Shown here piece by piece: positions 23,617 through 36,668 of a stretch of DNA of 64,000 nt. The translations under genes and the position numbers were made by a program. Below the pieces are notes generated by a model. That model saw nothing but the letters and a program-made list of their open reading frames with translations, was not told the origin of the DNA and ran no database searches. The stretch is from Hyparrhenia diplandra (taxonomy: Eukaryota; Streptophyta; Magnoliopsida; Poales; Poaceae): positions 248,001 to 312,000 of the forward strand of contig JADLZK010007649.1 of NCBI GenBank assembly GCA_015847255.1, given 5' to 3'. Numbering within the stretch: position 1 is the first letter of the stretch; each line of letters begins with the position of its first letter.

Positions 23617-23768
23617 TACTCCCTCCATTCCAAACTATAATTCATTTTATCTTTTTCTAGATACATTGCTATTACATATGCACAGTTATACACTATATAC
23701 AGATGCGTAGTAAAAAAAAATGCATCTAGAAAAGCAAAAACGATCTATAATTTAGAAAAGAGGAAGTA
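23617..23768. mobile_element. Stowaway MITE (about 150 bp)
   Basis: The ends TACTCCCTCCATTCCAAAC and the complement of AAAAGAGGAAGTA form imperfect terminal inverted repeats with TA at both edges. The inner repeats ATAATTCATTTT and GATCTATAATTT also pair. Confidence 0.8.
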
Positions 23769-23840
23769 GCTATTAATCAGCTAACAGCTAAGTGTCAGCT
23801 TGAAGCTAGATTGCCAGGTAAGATATTAGCTAGCTTATTA

Positions 23841-24015
23841 GGGCATGTTTGGATTGGGTGACTAAAACTTTAGTCACCTATATTTTAATTACTTTTAGTC
23901 ACTCTGCTTCGGCTTGAGGGGTGACTAAAATCAGAAGGTGACTAAAATTGAGAAGTTAGGTCCCCAACTTTTATATTTTAGTCGGTGACTAAGTGACTAG
24001 AATCCAAACACCCCC
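23841..24015. mobile_element. Tourist-like MITE (175 bp)
   Basis: The ends GGGCATGTTTGGATT and AATCCAAACACCCCC are inverted repeats, flanked on both sides by TTA, the Tourist/Harbinger target duplication. Repeated GTGACTAAA phrases fill the interior in both orientations. Confidence 0.9.
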
Positions 24016-24018
24016 TTA

Positions 24019-26700
24019 GTAACTATTAGTTGTGTATAAGCTAATTTAATTTGGTGATAGGTAAAACATTAGCTAGATTATTAGCTGAGGATCAAAACAG
24101 ACCCTTTGTATTGTGTCTATATATCACCGTACTCCTATTGTCCTCATGTGTTTGAGTCAAACAGTTTTGAATTTGACAAAATCTATATAAATACATGAAT
24201 AGTAATACTATTTACTACAAATATAATTCAACTTAAGAAAAAATGATTTTGTCAGAGTAATGTCGTTTTTACATGATATGGCAAGGTTTTGTTCAACATA
24301 CATGCTTTTGATTTGGTGAAAATCTGTAGCATGTAAAAACATAGATTCAGTGACAAGCTTAATTTCACCAACAAGCACTTCTAATCTAAAATTATATTAA
24401 AATTAGACCTGACTCCTATGCAGTCAGTCTCTTATGATTAAAAAAGAAAGAGAGGGAAACTCATTCATAGCTCAATTTTTTATTAAAAAAAACGAAAATG
24501 GGTTGCATAAAGAAATACCATGTGCCGTTGATTGTGGTACCCTCAGTGGGTACCCAAAAGAAAAAGGTAACATGTGGCACTCAAACAAACGCTAATTGAA
24601 ACTCATGTAGAGAATCATAGTTGATTTAAATAAATAAAATAAAAGAGACAACCAATGGTGCCCCACCCACTGAGGCCGGTAGACTCGTGGCAGGTCCAAC
24701 TAGCAGCATGGAATTGACCGGCGGCAGCGCTCACACGCGTACTCCTCGAACTAGGTCCGGTCAATCACCCGTTTCATGATTTGTCAAATCCCAAATCCAA
24801 TCCCGTGGTCTTCGGAGCAACAGTTCATCATTAAAAAAACAAATCGTCATGAGAATTCTCTCGATCTTCCGGTCAAAGGAACCAACACCGGCCGGTCTAT
24901 TACTAGTACTAGTTAGTTCCTGAAGATTTGTCAGCCATGCATCCAGGCTTTGTACGTTTGACACAAATCATTCATTCATCGTCATCACAAAAAACAAAAG
25001 GAGATCGAAGCAAAAACAAAATGTATCGGATTGGATAATGGACGGATGGTGAACAGTGATTATCACAGGGGAGACGGGGAGTGGCCGAAAGTGGTTAGTC
25101 GGCTGAGCTGTGCCCCTGCGTGCTGCCTGTCACTGTTGACAGCCCGGCCAGAAGCGATCGAACAAACGAGTGCTCCTTCCAGGTTCCAGCTAACAACAAA
25201 ATTGCTTGCAATTGCAAATGGGATGGACGAACAGACGTCGCGTTCAGCTTCAGCTTCAGGTCCAGGGCAACAAAAGGATAAACCAAAGGCGTCGTAGGCT
25301 ACTAGGCTGTGCTGACCTGCTGCTGCTGTGTCCAGTGTCGTCCAACTGCTTGTGCAAGCAACACTTACCTAATCCATCTCATCGCTTTACTCTACCTCTG
25401 CGCGCTACTAGCAAATTTCAGTCGAGCTTGGTCGCTGGAAACTGAAACAAAAGGCGGGCGTCATCGAAAATGAAACGGCAGGAAAAAGCTAGCGAGTACG
25501 CGTCGGGGTCGTCGCAAAGCATGTTTGTTTCCTTCCTTTCTCTAAAAAAGTTGTTTGTTCAGAACTTGCGCTGTTTTGTTCTGATGACGCGGAAAATGTC
25601 ACCTTCAGTCCTTCGCATTAAGACCCTGTTTGGTTTTAGGAATTTTTTTTTTCTATTGGGGCTAAAAAAGGTCTCTAGGAAACCTAACTGGAAAAACTTT
25701 TTAAAAACTTTTTGCTAAAAGTAAATAGAAATACCTCTTGAGGATTTTTTTTAAAAAATCCTAGACTTAAAGAAAAAAGTCTTAAAATTTTTCAACCAGC
25801 ACAAGGTGTCGTCCATGCAAAGTTGAGAGCAGAAAAGGGGAAAAAAAAAGGATAACAAACTTTGAGAAAATGCTCTTTGAACGTGTTAGGTCCAGTGGGC
25901 CACTGTGGACCGCTGCCTGGTCGGAGTTGGGCCGAAATATCATGGGCCTTTTTGAAATTGGAAGGCCGGCCCACTGGTCAGTCCCTAACCCAAAGTCCCT
26001 GCCATTTAAGGATTTAAAAGTAACTAGGAAAAGTGCCCGCGCGTGCGTTCTGCTACGGAAAAAAATTATATGTATCACAACATGCTTTTGTGGAACTTCA
26101 CGTATCAAGGCTACGTGAGGCGGGCCGGCGATGTCTACATTCTCATGGAGCTCTTCTCAACGGCGTCACCGAGTGCACGCTCATCATGCTCAATTTTGCT
26201 TGAGAGAGCGCCGCCCGCTCACACAAAGCATATTTGTTAACTTTTAATTATTTTTTGTTATAGTTTATTATCTCGCAATATTATATTAAATTTTGTAATT
26301 TCTATTATACTACATATTTGTCTGTGCACACGTGATCTCAAACTTTACGTGGCTTGGCTAATTTCAAAAGCTAATATTTATTACAATCAGTTAGAGTCAT
26401 AGTTGATCTTCGGTAATCTTCATGTGTATATAGCAAGATGCTTTCAGTTAAGCTTTGTATATAAGAACCTTTTCCTCTCTTAAAATTAATGAAAATGACC
26501 GTCAATGTGTGGATCTCACCCACGACTTTTGTTGTTAAAAAACATGTGGCTTGGCTTAGATTCTTTTTAGGCAAAACATGAGACTTGTGGCTTAGATGAA
26601 CGTAATAAGAAACAAGTCAGAACTCAGACGTGTGTGTGCTACAAAATATATGTTCCCTCCCGTCGAGCTTGAGTGATGGTTGATATATAATACGTACATA
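24019..26700. other. Intergenic, no supported gene
   Basis: AT-rich, with small frames only. At 25620-25660 the sequence CCCTGTTTGGTTTTAGGAA looks like one end of a Tourist-type MITE, but no matching other end is visible. Nothing else is recognisable. Confidence 0.5.
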
Positions 26701-27070
26701 TACCTGTGGTGTCGTTTGGCTGGGACTTCCTGGACGCATCCGTCGTTATCAGTTGAAAGCGAAATCTGTTCCGCTTCTTCTCATCTGCAGGTTGGGCCCC
26801 TTCGTCAGGGGTTCAATGCCCACGAGTATCAAAGGAAATCCCCTGCGCAACTCGCGGCCAAGAGCGGGCCGCACGAGACACGGATTTACAACGTCGCACG
26901 CGTGGGCGCCTGGGCTGGGCGCAGGCCCACGTTGTCCGCGCGGAAGGCAAGGCAGACGGAAGGGAGTGCACATAGGAGTATACGCACGAGGCGCGGAAGA
27001 AAGAAGAGTCCGGCTGCAAGAAGACGTCGGAGGCGGAAAAAAAGGCAGAAAAAATGAAAAAGGCGTTGGA

Positions 27071-27262
27071 CTGAAATTTTTCTCTTTATTAAAGGCGGCG
27101 AAAAAGGAGGTGAAAAGCCGGTGAAAAGCCGGTAGAAAAGGAGATGAAAAAGAGGTGGAATTTGAAATTTTCTCTCTTTATTAAAGGCCCGAAAAAAAGG
27201 AGGTGAAAAGCAGCGGTGAAAAAAAGAGGTGGGGACTGAAATTTTCTCTCTTTATTTGTAGG
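27071..27262. repeat. Degenerate tandem repeats, unit about 75-95 bp
   Basis: The phrase CTGAAATTTTTCTCTTTATT or close variants occurs at about 27071, 27162 and 27234, each of the first two followed by a purine-rich part such as AAAAAGGAGGTGAAAAGC. Two and a half units are visible. The last unit runs into ATTTGTAGGTATAGATATTG. Confidence 0.75.
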
Positions 27263-27412
27263 TATAGATATTGTGTGTGGAGTAAAAGCGCCGGCCGGGG
27301 ATGTCCGCGTTAGCAAAATTATTTTTCGACCGATTCGATCACCGGCTTCGACGGTTGGATCTAACTTCGACCCTCTTGTAGCGGCACATATATTTTGGCC
27401 CCTTCTCACGGT

Positions 27413-27437
27413 GTAAAAAAAAAAAAAAAAAAAAAAA
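27413..27437 (+). repeat. A25 homopolymer
   Basis: A run of about 25 A just before the GC-rich block at 27440-27780. It could be the tail of an old retro-inserted sequence ending here, but no body is identifiable. Confidence 0.7.
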
Positions 27438-27439
27438 AG

Positions 27440-30400
27440 CCTCTCGCTCTCTCCGTCTTCTCCCGATCGCCGGCGTCGGGGGAGGCGCTGCCAGCGCCGG
27501 TGCCTCCCGCCGACCCGACGCCTCGGCGCGGCGACCACCGCCGTGGTGCCCCACCGGTGCGTGCGGCGGCACCGACAAAGCGGCAGCAACGACGGCGGCT
27601 GCCGGGCGCCGCCCTCCTCAGCCGCCTCGCCGCGAAGCGGGGATGCCCGACGGCGGCCACCCTCCTCCTCCACCTCCTCTCCCTCCTCCATCCTCCCTCG
27701 CGCCTTCCTCCCGTTGGTCCTTCCCGTGCTCGACGAAACCCTAGGTGTGGGGCGGCGGTGGGTCCATGAAACCCTAGGTAAGGTTGTGCCTAACCCTCTT
27801 CTCTTCCATCTCCGTTTGATGTCTCCTCCCGGATCTCAGGCGCTGCAGTAGATGCAACACTGATTCATGGCTATTCCTGTGCGAGCTGTCCACTTACCGT
27901 GGTTTATCAAGAATTCAGGTACCAACCCCTTGTGCTTGTCTTTGTCTTGTCTTGTCTTGTACCACTGGATGGCTATGCTTTTGTCATTAATTGATTGGAG
28001 AGATTCCCACAATACAAGTACATGGAGTTGTAATCCCGCCTCTTGTTCTCTCTTGGATTTTTTTGTGTGCCTATAGAGTAATTCAACAATAAATTGATAG
28101 CTATACATATAAACAGATCTAAAAGAAAAGGACAATTCTGCTGAATAATAGCAGTAGACAGTAGAACTACACAGATTTTGTTCTGTATTTTGTTGCCGCA
28201 AAATGGGTGTGAGTGGACTTGCACTAACACAGTATATGAACTGGCTTCAGTTATTTACTGTCTCATTGCAGGTTCAGGTTCCTAGGCTGCTGAAGAATGT
28301 ATAGGGGTTCTGAGTAATTTCAGATAGCATTTTGGTTATGTGTGATTAGCATGGCTGCATGTGATTGCTAATACCTTAACAAATCCAGTTCATGTTTTGC
28401 ATAAATAGTGACTTCTATTGTCATAGAAATTCTTCTAGAGAAGCCTGATTAGTGTTCCTTAACAAATATGCGCTTACATTTGTTAAAGCTTTGTCTATGG
28501 CCTAAATATTTAGATACCTATGCATATGTCTATTTTATCTGTGCCCTATCAGCATGCTTGTGCTTAACGGTCATTGTTACCTTCTTATTATATGTGATTA
28601 AGACGTTATGCAACTTAGGCTCTCACATTCTTTTCTTTTGTTGTTCAGTTAAAAAAAACTTTTAAATAAAGTGCTCCCTTTGTCTTATTTTTTTCCCTTC
28701 CTTCTTGCCCGTTTCTCTTCCTTTTCATTAAACTACCTATGGGGAAAAGCTCCCTGTTCAACACTTTGTTTTGCAGGTCTTTTTACTTCTCATATTTTTT
28801 CTTCTAAACACCTTTAGCACCTCATAGAGAGCAGAACCCTGCGAATTAGCTTCCTTTCCAGTTTCTAGGACACAAAATACCACCTATGTCCATAACTACT
28901 CCTTTCTTCTGTCAGCTTCTATTGCTATCGACTTCTTTTTTTTTTACTTATTCTTATCTTGCAGAGTAACTAATGCATAGAAGTCTTGGATCATGTGTTT
29001 TTGCAATGGAATCCAGTTAGCATTTTTCATGATGATTATAGTTTCTTGTAGTCAACTCTCAATTAAGAAGTTGAGACTAAATTATAAAACTTAATTTACC
29101 TGATTGACCTGCTATTCTTTTTTAATGTTTTAGGACTAAGAAACCACATTCTATGTTGTTTTAGCCTCATCCATCTGCAGATGCAGAGTTACAATTTTCT
29201 CTATACATCCTCGATGGGAAGAATATTGAATAAAGCTCCAATTTCTTATTATACAATAATTTGTCTTCTACCAGATTCTCTTTCCGTAGACTGGTTCATG
29301 AAGTCTGATCAGGGTATTTTTATTTGTTTCTTTCTCTAATTTCTGAACAATAAATATTATTGGATCCCTTCTTTGATTCATAATTCTATAGCTACCAGTT
29401 AGTAATTGAGTATAACTTTGTTGTTTACACTTTTTGTAGAAGCTGTAAGTAAATAAATAATAGCAAAACTATACTTATAGCTGCATGTGCTTGCCCAATA
29501 TATTCATCCTTCTTCATTTTCTTATTTGGTGAGTACTAAACCCCAGGTCCAGGCTGTGAAGCATGGACATTCTATCATCATTATTTTCGGTTCCTCTAAT
29601 TTAAAGTGGTACAAAATTTGAGTCTATTAAAATATGCTTATTTAACTACGTGCATTACGTACTTCCCTTTTCTAGAACTTATTAATTTACCTTCAAATTT
29701 GTAGAATGTCGTGCTATTGTTCAAGTATGACCGCTACCCAGTGCGCAACCCTGGGTACAAAAAAAAAACAAGTCAGAAGCACATGTATGTCACTCATAAT
29801 CACTGAATCTACTGAACTTGACAAAATAATGTCTTCAATCTAAAACACGATTTGCAGCTACCGAAGCTTGTGCCTTCTCTCAGGTAGCTCATTCGATTGC
29901 TTTGACTGCTTCTTCGGATCTCTTGCTTACTTGGTCTAAATGGTTCTCCTTTACAGGTCCTCAATGCTGTTTCCGACTTGCTTCAATCGACAATGCCTTT
30001 TGCCATGATTAGTGTTGGCGGATGCTAGCAAAGTGTTGGCCAGATGACCACTTGATTAGTAGACATGGGCGGTCTCCCTTTTAAATGCTTTGTGTTGATG
30101 TGTATGCTATTTAGTTCGACTCGAACATTTGCTATCTATGTTGTATCTACGTAAGAACATCGTATCTAAATATGATATTATTTTAAATCCACCCAACAAT
30201 GGATTGTTTTACTACTATTTGAATATTTGTAATGGATCGTGTAGCCATATATTTGTTACCTGAAAGTGGCCTCTGTCAGCGTTATTCCATTTAAAAAGGT
30301 TTGTCTTGACATGAAAATTTCCAATTTGTAGATGACTCTAACCATGAAAATGGTGTTGCCTTTAGGTCAAGGCAAGTGGTAGGTGTCTGATTGCAGCAGA

Positions 30401-32020
30401 CCATGGGCAAGGCGGCCGCGGCAATAGGGCGGCGGCGGCCGCGCCTACAGCTAGTCTGCAGTGTGGCGGATGGGCTTGCTAGCAAGGTAATTTATTACTT
30501 GGTGAACAATATTAGTTTCTCTAGATTTCTGAACTATAGTTATGGATTAGCATCCTTTGATTACTATCCTATAGTTGTTACGGTGAGTACAAATGTACAA
30601 TTTTGCTATCTGAAATATGATTTTTCTTTTAGACAATATGAACTCTGCCACTAGAATATGGTGTATAACTTTGCAACCTTGAATATAATTTGCCATATGG
30701 ATATCCTATTATGTTTCCCTTGCAAGGAACTGAATTCATGTTTCTCCGCCAAAAGAGGTGTACAATTACAAAGTTCTAATATTCCATTGTACCCATGTGT
30801 TGTACTGAACTTGCATAGTATTACAGGTTGCTTGGCCTGTAATGGTTTTTGGACAATAATCATGTCTCTATAAATTAATAGATGAGATGTTGATCTCACC
30901 TATGTTGCTTGTACCAAAATTTGGTAGTAAGCTGCAATGTTTTTTTTTTTTTCCTTTTGTTTGGTAGTAACATCTTCTGAATTTTATCTTTAGGAACTGC
31001 ATTTCATCATATTCTTGAGTGGTGTTAATGCAAGATTTTAACTGCATAGCACAATTTTCATGCAGGCTAATCTCTGCTTCATGAACCTCCAAAGGTAAAA
31101 ATCCCTCTTTGGCCCATTTTTCCCCCCTACGCAACTTATATTTGCGAGTTGTTTACTTATACATTTGAGGCAGTTTACTTTTTTAATGTTTCTCATTCAG
31201 ATACCTAGCCACTATTTGTCATTGTCCCTGGAATATGTTCTGCATTACATCATGATCAACTTGCAATTTAGCACCAAGGCATTGTACCTGATAGCATCTT
31301 GAATTGACATGTGCAAATTACAGAGAATCACAAAGGGACCATGTGAAATTATAGTGACTGAATATGCAACTTAGTATTCCTACTTCCAGTGCTCTTTACT
31401 TTTCAGGCTGTACCTGCATACATTTGAGTTCTCACATGGATGTGCAAAATGTTCTTTGATAACTGACAGATTGTATGTTTCTTTTAAAATAAGGATGTTT
31501 GCTGGTTAGTTGTCAGCGTCTATAGCCATGCAAAGGCAGAAAATAGACAGTTGTTAGAACATCATGATCACCTATCTCTCACTCTATTTAAATTGGATGG
31601 TGATCCCTAAGCTTAATTAAACATATAAACTTCCTTTAGGAGTAAAGTGCAGGATGTTAATACTGCATTTTTAGTACATTCATGATACCATGTAGTCTGT
31701 ACACATATCTTTTCCTTTACATCTCTAACTAAAGCTATGGATTGGCTGCCTGCTTTGATTCCCTTTCTACAGTTCTTATACAATCACAGTTCTTACAATG
31801 AGAATGTCAACACTAATTATTAACTTTTTTCCTGACAGCCTGCTTCATGTTTGGACTCAGATTGAGACCTTCCGAGTTCTGACATTTGGTGCCACACGAT
31901 CTCCTGTGCCAAGCGGTCGCGCGAAAAGAACCATTGTGCCCTTGTTGCTCCTGATGCTACTGCCCACTAAGTTGTTCCTGAGTAGAGTCTGAGCTTTCAT
32001 TTACGACTATAACCAGACCT
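27440..32020 (+). other. Possible unrecognised spliced or noncoding transcription unit
   Basis: A GC-rich block (27440-27780) with CCCTAGGT phrases, like a grass first exon or leader, is followed by more than 4 kb of AT-rich, intron-like sequence. Short segments there have plausible splice borders. One is an ATG at 27867 running to a CAG/GTACC donor. Another is the GC-rich island at 30395-30486 (readable as MGKAAAAIGRRRPRLQL) between TTGCAG and AAG/GTAATT. A third is a segment after TCCTGACAG at 31838 that stays open to a TGA at 31990. I recognise no protein family in them. It could equally be a noncoding RNA gene or nothing. Confidence 0.25.
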
Positions 32021-33779
32021 CACCTGCATAAGGTCAAAATTTCAAGAGATGACGTGTTGTTCTCAGGGATATTGCTAGGTGAATCTAAGTGTTTACTGTA
32101 TTAAGCTACACTGACGGTTTGTCATGAGAAGCCAAAACCAAATCAGGTGACGTGATCACATTTCATATCTTTTTTCTTGAGGATAGTAGACTGAATTATG
32201 GTGAATCTTTCTCAGCTTGTGTTTACCTTTTGTGCTCTATTTTTCTTGTCGTTTTGGTTAAACGGTGAATTTTCTAACGTCCATACTGGTACTGTTTCAT
32301 GTAAGATATATAAGTACTATTTAGACACTCTGACTCATGTAATATATATGGAGTGTATGTGAACATCTCGCAACTAATTTAGAAGTTCAGTTTGAGATTC
32401 GGCACGTGTTGCGGTGTTGTCTAAATTGTGGTATGAGTATGACTGGAGGAAAGAAATACCTCTTGTGATATGTTCTGTTCAGTTTGTATAAACATTATTC
32501 CATTTTCTAAATTGAACCTGTCAAATTCAATCCTGTCAATATTAATTCTATTTCTATAGAGTTGTGTGGCTGTGACTCACAGCTTGGCAATTGCGCGCAA
32601 ATCACTAGTACTGATGAGATTGTGCAGAGAGATTGGCGCACCTGTCAAATTATTAGTGTAATGATTCGATATCTGAATGTTATGGATTTTTGTTTTCACC
32701 ATTCACCAATGTTTCATTAAGAGAATGGAAAAACCAAATACAAAGACACAGTCTTGATGGCGATGTTACGGATCTTCTCATTTTCATAGTTTATTACTAC
32801 TACTGTGCTACCTTAGCACTTAAAAAAAAAGAAGTCACATCCTAATTTGCGCTTGTTTCTGTGTTTGGTGTGCTGTTAGGAAGCTGAGGCATGAAGAAGT
32901 TTTCTTCTGCTTATATATGGAACCGTTAAGAATTTCTTTTGTTACAACAACTGAACCTTTTACCAAAATCTGTATTGGATTATACCGTATTGTATATTAG
33001 ATTTTCGGCTAGATGGACATACCCTGGATTATCCGCCACAGGTTTATTACACTAGGATGGAATAGTATGTAACCAATGGAAGCATGTCAAAAGACTCTGT
33101 GCACTGGAAACTACTATGTCCTGATGGAATGGAATCCTAGTACGTAGCTCATGACTCATGAGAAGGCAGCTATGGTATTGCTACCACGGATCTATGATCG
33201 GGAGCAACTGACATTAACTGCATATATTGTTCATTTAGTAAATCAGACAGAAAGGAAAGCGTTGTCAACTTTTCAGTAGCTCGGTTTTCACCCAGTCATG
33301 TGTTCACAGGAACTGCAGCTCACCGTCGTGTATCCGTCTCGCCGCATACATGAGCTTCGATGGGGAGGAAGAGGACGTTTGGACCGCACGCGGCCTCTAA
33401 GCTAGCGTCTCCCATGTCGCTCCCAGTGGCCATCGTTTGTGGCCCAGCGGAGCGTGCGGATGCAGAGCTCCCAATCAACACAGGTACGGCGAGGAAAGGT
33501 AGCCCGAACAGGGCTTGGCGACCGCTGGCCGCCCGCGCCGAGCGGCGTCCCTCATGGCTGCAACACGCATCGCACTGCAAAGTGACGCGACCTCCGTGCA
33601 CCTAGGGGCCACAGTTCGAGCCCCCGTCGCGCCAACGGCCTCCCTACGGCCGCGACCGCCGCTTTCACGGGAGAAGCTCGACAACGGTAGGTTGCTACAA
33701 GGTTGTCTAGTGCCTCCCCCACTAGCAGCGGACGGCCAGAGGTGCTGCCCACTTCAACGCGCCACCAACCACTACCGGA

Positions 33780-34100
33780 CTCGCGTCCTTTCCCGTGGCG
33801 TGGCGCTCACGGGAAAGCCATTCCCGCAGTAGCTCACGACATAGCCCGGATGGGAAAGGATCTTTCCCATAAGCGGATGTAGGGCTCACGACTTGGGCTT
33901 TCCCCAATTGGGGGGGGGGGGGTGACGCCCGTCGCCTCCTTCCCGTGAGTCAACCCGTCAAGGCTCATGGGAAAGGTAAATCCTAAACGGCGTTTCCCCT
34001 CTTTCCCGTGAGCCCCCCGGCGTGGCTCACGAGAAAGAACCTCTCTTTGACGTGAGCATATGGCGGCTCACGACAAAGTTAACTCCGCAAAGAGCCCACC
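33780..34100. repeat. CACTA-style subterminal repeat cluster
   Basis: Several direct and inverted copies of GGCTCACGGGAAAG / CTTTCCCGTGAGCC and degraded versions lie here, with a run of 13 G at about 33910. The arrangement is like the subterminal arrays at 10300 and 13865, but I cannot find a CACTA terminus next to it. GC-rich frames from 33300 to 34800 on both strands have no recognised domain. Confidence 0.5.
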
Positions 34101-34799
34101 TCACGGGCCATGCCCACGGCGCCGCAAGGGACATGGCGTTGACCAACGCCATCTCCCCGGAGGGATGCCGCCACGTCGGCTCCACGCTGCCGGCGACAGC
34201 ACCGGGGGGGCACTGTCGGATCCGTGGCGGATGCGGTGGATCCGGGCCTAGGGGCGGATCTGAAGCTTGAAGCCCACCACCGGCCTGCTTGCACCATGGA
34301 TTTCTAGGTCGGAGGAAGAAGAGGAGAGGAGGGAGGGAGGTGCTATGGGAACCTTTTTGAGCGCCATAGCTGGCCACCGCCGGCGGCCGTGGAGCAATGG
34401 GTTGGCTTTTAGTCGCATATGCAATCGCCGCGCGTTTGGCGGTGGCGGCAAAGAATTCTTGCGCTGCTGCTCCACCACTTCCACGGAACATGGCGAAGGC
34501 CGCCACCACACGGGAGCTCCTACGTGGCAACGGCCGCGGCCATGTCCAGCTTGTTCGCGGCCTGAACGTGTGATGCAGCCAAGCTTCAGCAGTATCCGCT
34601 GCCTCATGGGCATTTACCCAACAGAACGATTGCTTGGTCGGCATGCTTTTTCCCGTCTTTATTCTCCATCAGATTTTCAAAGATCAAAGAAGCGAGAAGA
34701 GACGACATTAGCCAGACCTTCTAAGAAGGAGAGGGAGAGAGAACACTGTGTGCGTAAGCCGGTAGCCAGAAACGGAGAAGGGAAATGCTTAGCCCGCCA

Positions 34800-35317
34800 C
34801 TAGTAGCCTAAAGGGGGAGAAGGGAGAGAGACCTGCTACTTTATGGTGATCACGGGATAAGACTTGAGTACGTGATCATCGCGATGAGAGACGTGATCGA
34901 GATACTTTCGAATGATGGTGGCGTGACTTACGAACGGCGATGACGAGGGGACGGTAGGGGGCATTAGGCGACCCACATTGCTTCGTCCAACGATCTGGCG
35001 GCGGCGTGGGCCGGGCGTGGTGGCTGGATGTGGGGCGGCAGGCAGGTATCCCTAACCCTAAGCGTCGTCCCTTTATACCCGGTGACGGGGGGTGGGGTGG
35101 GGTGGGGGGGGGGCCCCCTGTCACCCTATATGTGCGGAGAGCAACGTGGGGAGGCGGGGGGGGGAGAGAGAGATGATCCAGTATATAGTATAGAGATAAT
35201 ATCTAAATATGCAGAAGCATCACATAAATTTATTTTCCAAGCTTGAAATAAACATACTACGGTCTTGTCCAGTGATGGGAGCACATTAAGATATTCAAAC
35301 ACTAACATACACAGAAT
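34800..35317. other. Intergenic, G-rich tract
   Basis: No gene. A G-rich stretch (GGGGTGGGGTGGGG-like) lies at 35085-35165 and could form G-quadruplexes; that is inference from composition only. Confidence 0.45.
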
Positions 35318-35485
35318 CAGGGCGCGGATTCACGCCCCGGGCTAGGGGGGCTGCAGCCCGGGGTGGCACTCAAAAATACAAGGAGCAGCTGTTCAGATAA
35401 AAGCCTAAAATAGCATATATTATCCTATTATTAGTGTATGAATGCATGATAGGCCCCCTGGTGACTCATCCTGGATCCGCCACTG
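35318..35485. mobile_element. hAT-type MITE (168 bp) with 8-bp target duplication
   Basis: The right end, read on the minus strand, is CAGTGGCGGATCCAGGATGA. The left end CAGGGCGCGGATTCACG is a degraded partner. Both sides are flanked by CACAGAAT (35310-35317 and 35486-35493), an exact 8-bp duplication as made by hAT transposases. It lies six bases past the stop codon of the RLP fragment. Confidence 0.85.
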
Positions 35486-35498
35486 CACAGAATCCATT

Positions 35499-36014
35499 TC
35501 AATGGCGACGGGCGCGGATCCATGGCTCAAGTACATAATGCAGAGACTTGTCCACATGCCAGTATAGCCACCTTCTCCCGTTGCCCCACAGCAGCGTGGT
35601 TGCTACAACGATGGCCAAGCCCGAAATGACTCCTGCCTCAACTGACAAAAATTCCCAGCTTAGCTATTTAGAAGAGTCCGGTGTAGCAGCAGCAGCTGGT
35701 GGCCCGTCGTTCGTTTCGCACAAGCATGGCTGTGGCTTTCCGCACAGCTCGCCGTACCCCAGAAATGATGTATCCGGGAACGTCAAGAACTGGGCGGATT
35801 GTGGTATAAGCCCTGACAGGCGGTTGCAAGAGAGATGACATCTTTGCCATTGCAGGAGGGATCTCCCCAGAGAGCTGGTTGCCAGAGAGATCAAGTGATT
35901 CCAGCTGCAGCATGTTCGCAATCCGGCGAGGGATCCCGCCAGTGAAGAGTTCCTGGACAGGTTGAATCCCATGAGAAGTTTGAGGTCACTGATCTCGATG
36001 GGAATGGTACCCAC
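35499..36014 (-). pseudogene. Receptor-like protein (LRR-RLP) C-terminal fragment
   Basis: It matches the C-terminal part of the RLP gene at 45640-48749: the last LRRs (RLSGLIPQSAQFLTFPD), the SFLGYGELCGKP cap region, an acidic spacer, the transmembrane segment (GLAIVVATTLLW in a shifted frame) and a short cytoplasmic tail with the stop at 35499-35501. Roughly 160 codons remain. Frames change around 35660 and 35830, and a few residues of one repeat are missing, so it is dead. RLPs are plasma-membrane LRR proteins of immunity or development. No N-terminal part is present. Confidence 0.82.
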
Positions 36015-36668
36015 GAAGCTGTTGTATTATAATATCGATGAAAAATAGGGTAAAAATTTACAAATGCTACGAGGATTAAAACATAAATAGATATACAAAA
36101 TAAATAAAAAACAGAATGAAGAATAAGAAGACATAAATAATAGAAAGAGAAAAAAAAAAAAAGAGTGAAGTGCACTGTAGGAAAATTCTTTCTAAATATT
36201 ACAGAACATCCCGTTTATCACCACACCAACATTGTAAATAAATTCAAGTCCCCGCATCGATTAGTTCTGCAAGTACACGGACATAAGAATATGAATACAC
36301 TAGTGCTCAAGTTTCAACACACGGACTATATTCAGCACTCTGCTTCTCACTATATAATTTGGCTGGCATGTGTATCTCACTAGAAATGAAATTTGGCCAA
36401 AACAAACGCAACCCGATGGTCAAACCGAAATCTGTGTGCTAGAGATGATGAGATCGCACTGATCCGATTCCACTCCATTCCCACAGCAAAGAATTGGCAT
36501 ATCGATACCTGCGTAAATCAAGTTTTTCTTCAGAAGACGTTCTAAGGGAGCATTACGCAAGGGACTATGACTGTATTACTTGTGACAGAAAAGTAACTAC
36601 CAGGATAAATAATTAGATATATACCTGCTTCATTTCTGATCCGGCAGTGCAGCAATTAATCTTCATCT
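36015..36668. other. Intergenic, no recognised feature
   Basis: AT-rich spacer between the RLP fragment and the end of the NLR gene. It includes an A13 run at about 36152. Probably partly the 3' untranslated region of the NLR gene. Confidence 0.5.

Noticed and set aside
25620..25800. Complete Tourist MITE
   Set aside because: Only one end phrase (CCCTGTTTGGTTTTAGGAA) is seen; the matching end and TTA duplication are missing.
26790..26860. Second tRNA-like B box (GGTTCAATGCCC)
   Set aside because: No A box at the right distance and no cloverleaf visible.
27089..27851. Frames of 100-200 codons on both strands near the A25 run
   Set aside because: Low-complexity, rich in E/R or F/L from homopolymers and GC repeats; no domain.
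34267..34803. 178-codon plus-strand frame
   Set aside because: No recognisable domain; overlaps an equally long minus-strand frame in GC-rich DNA next to a repeat array.
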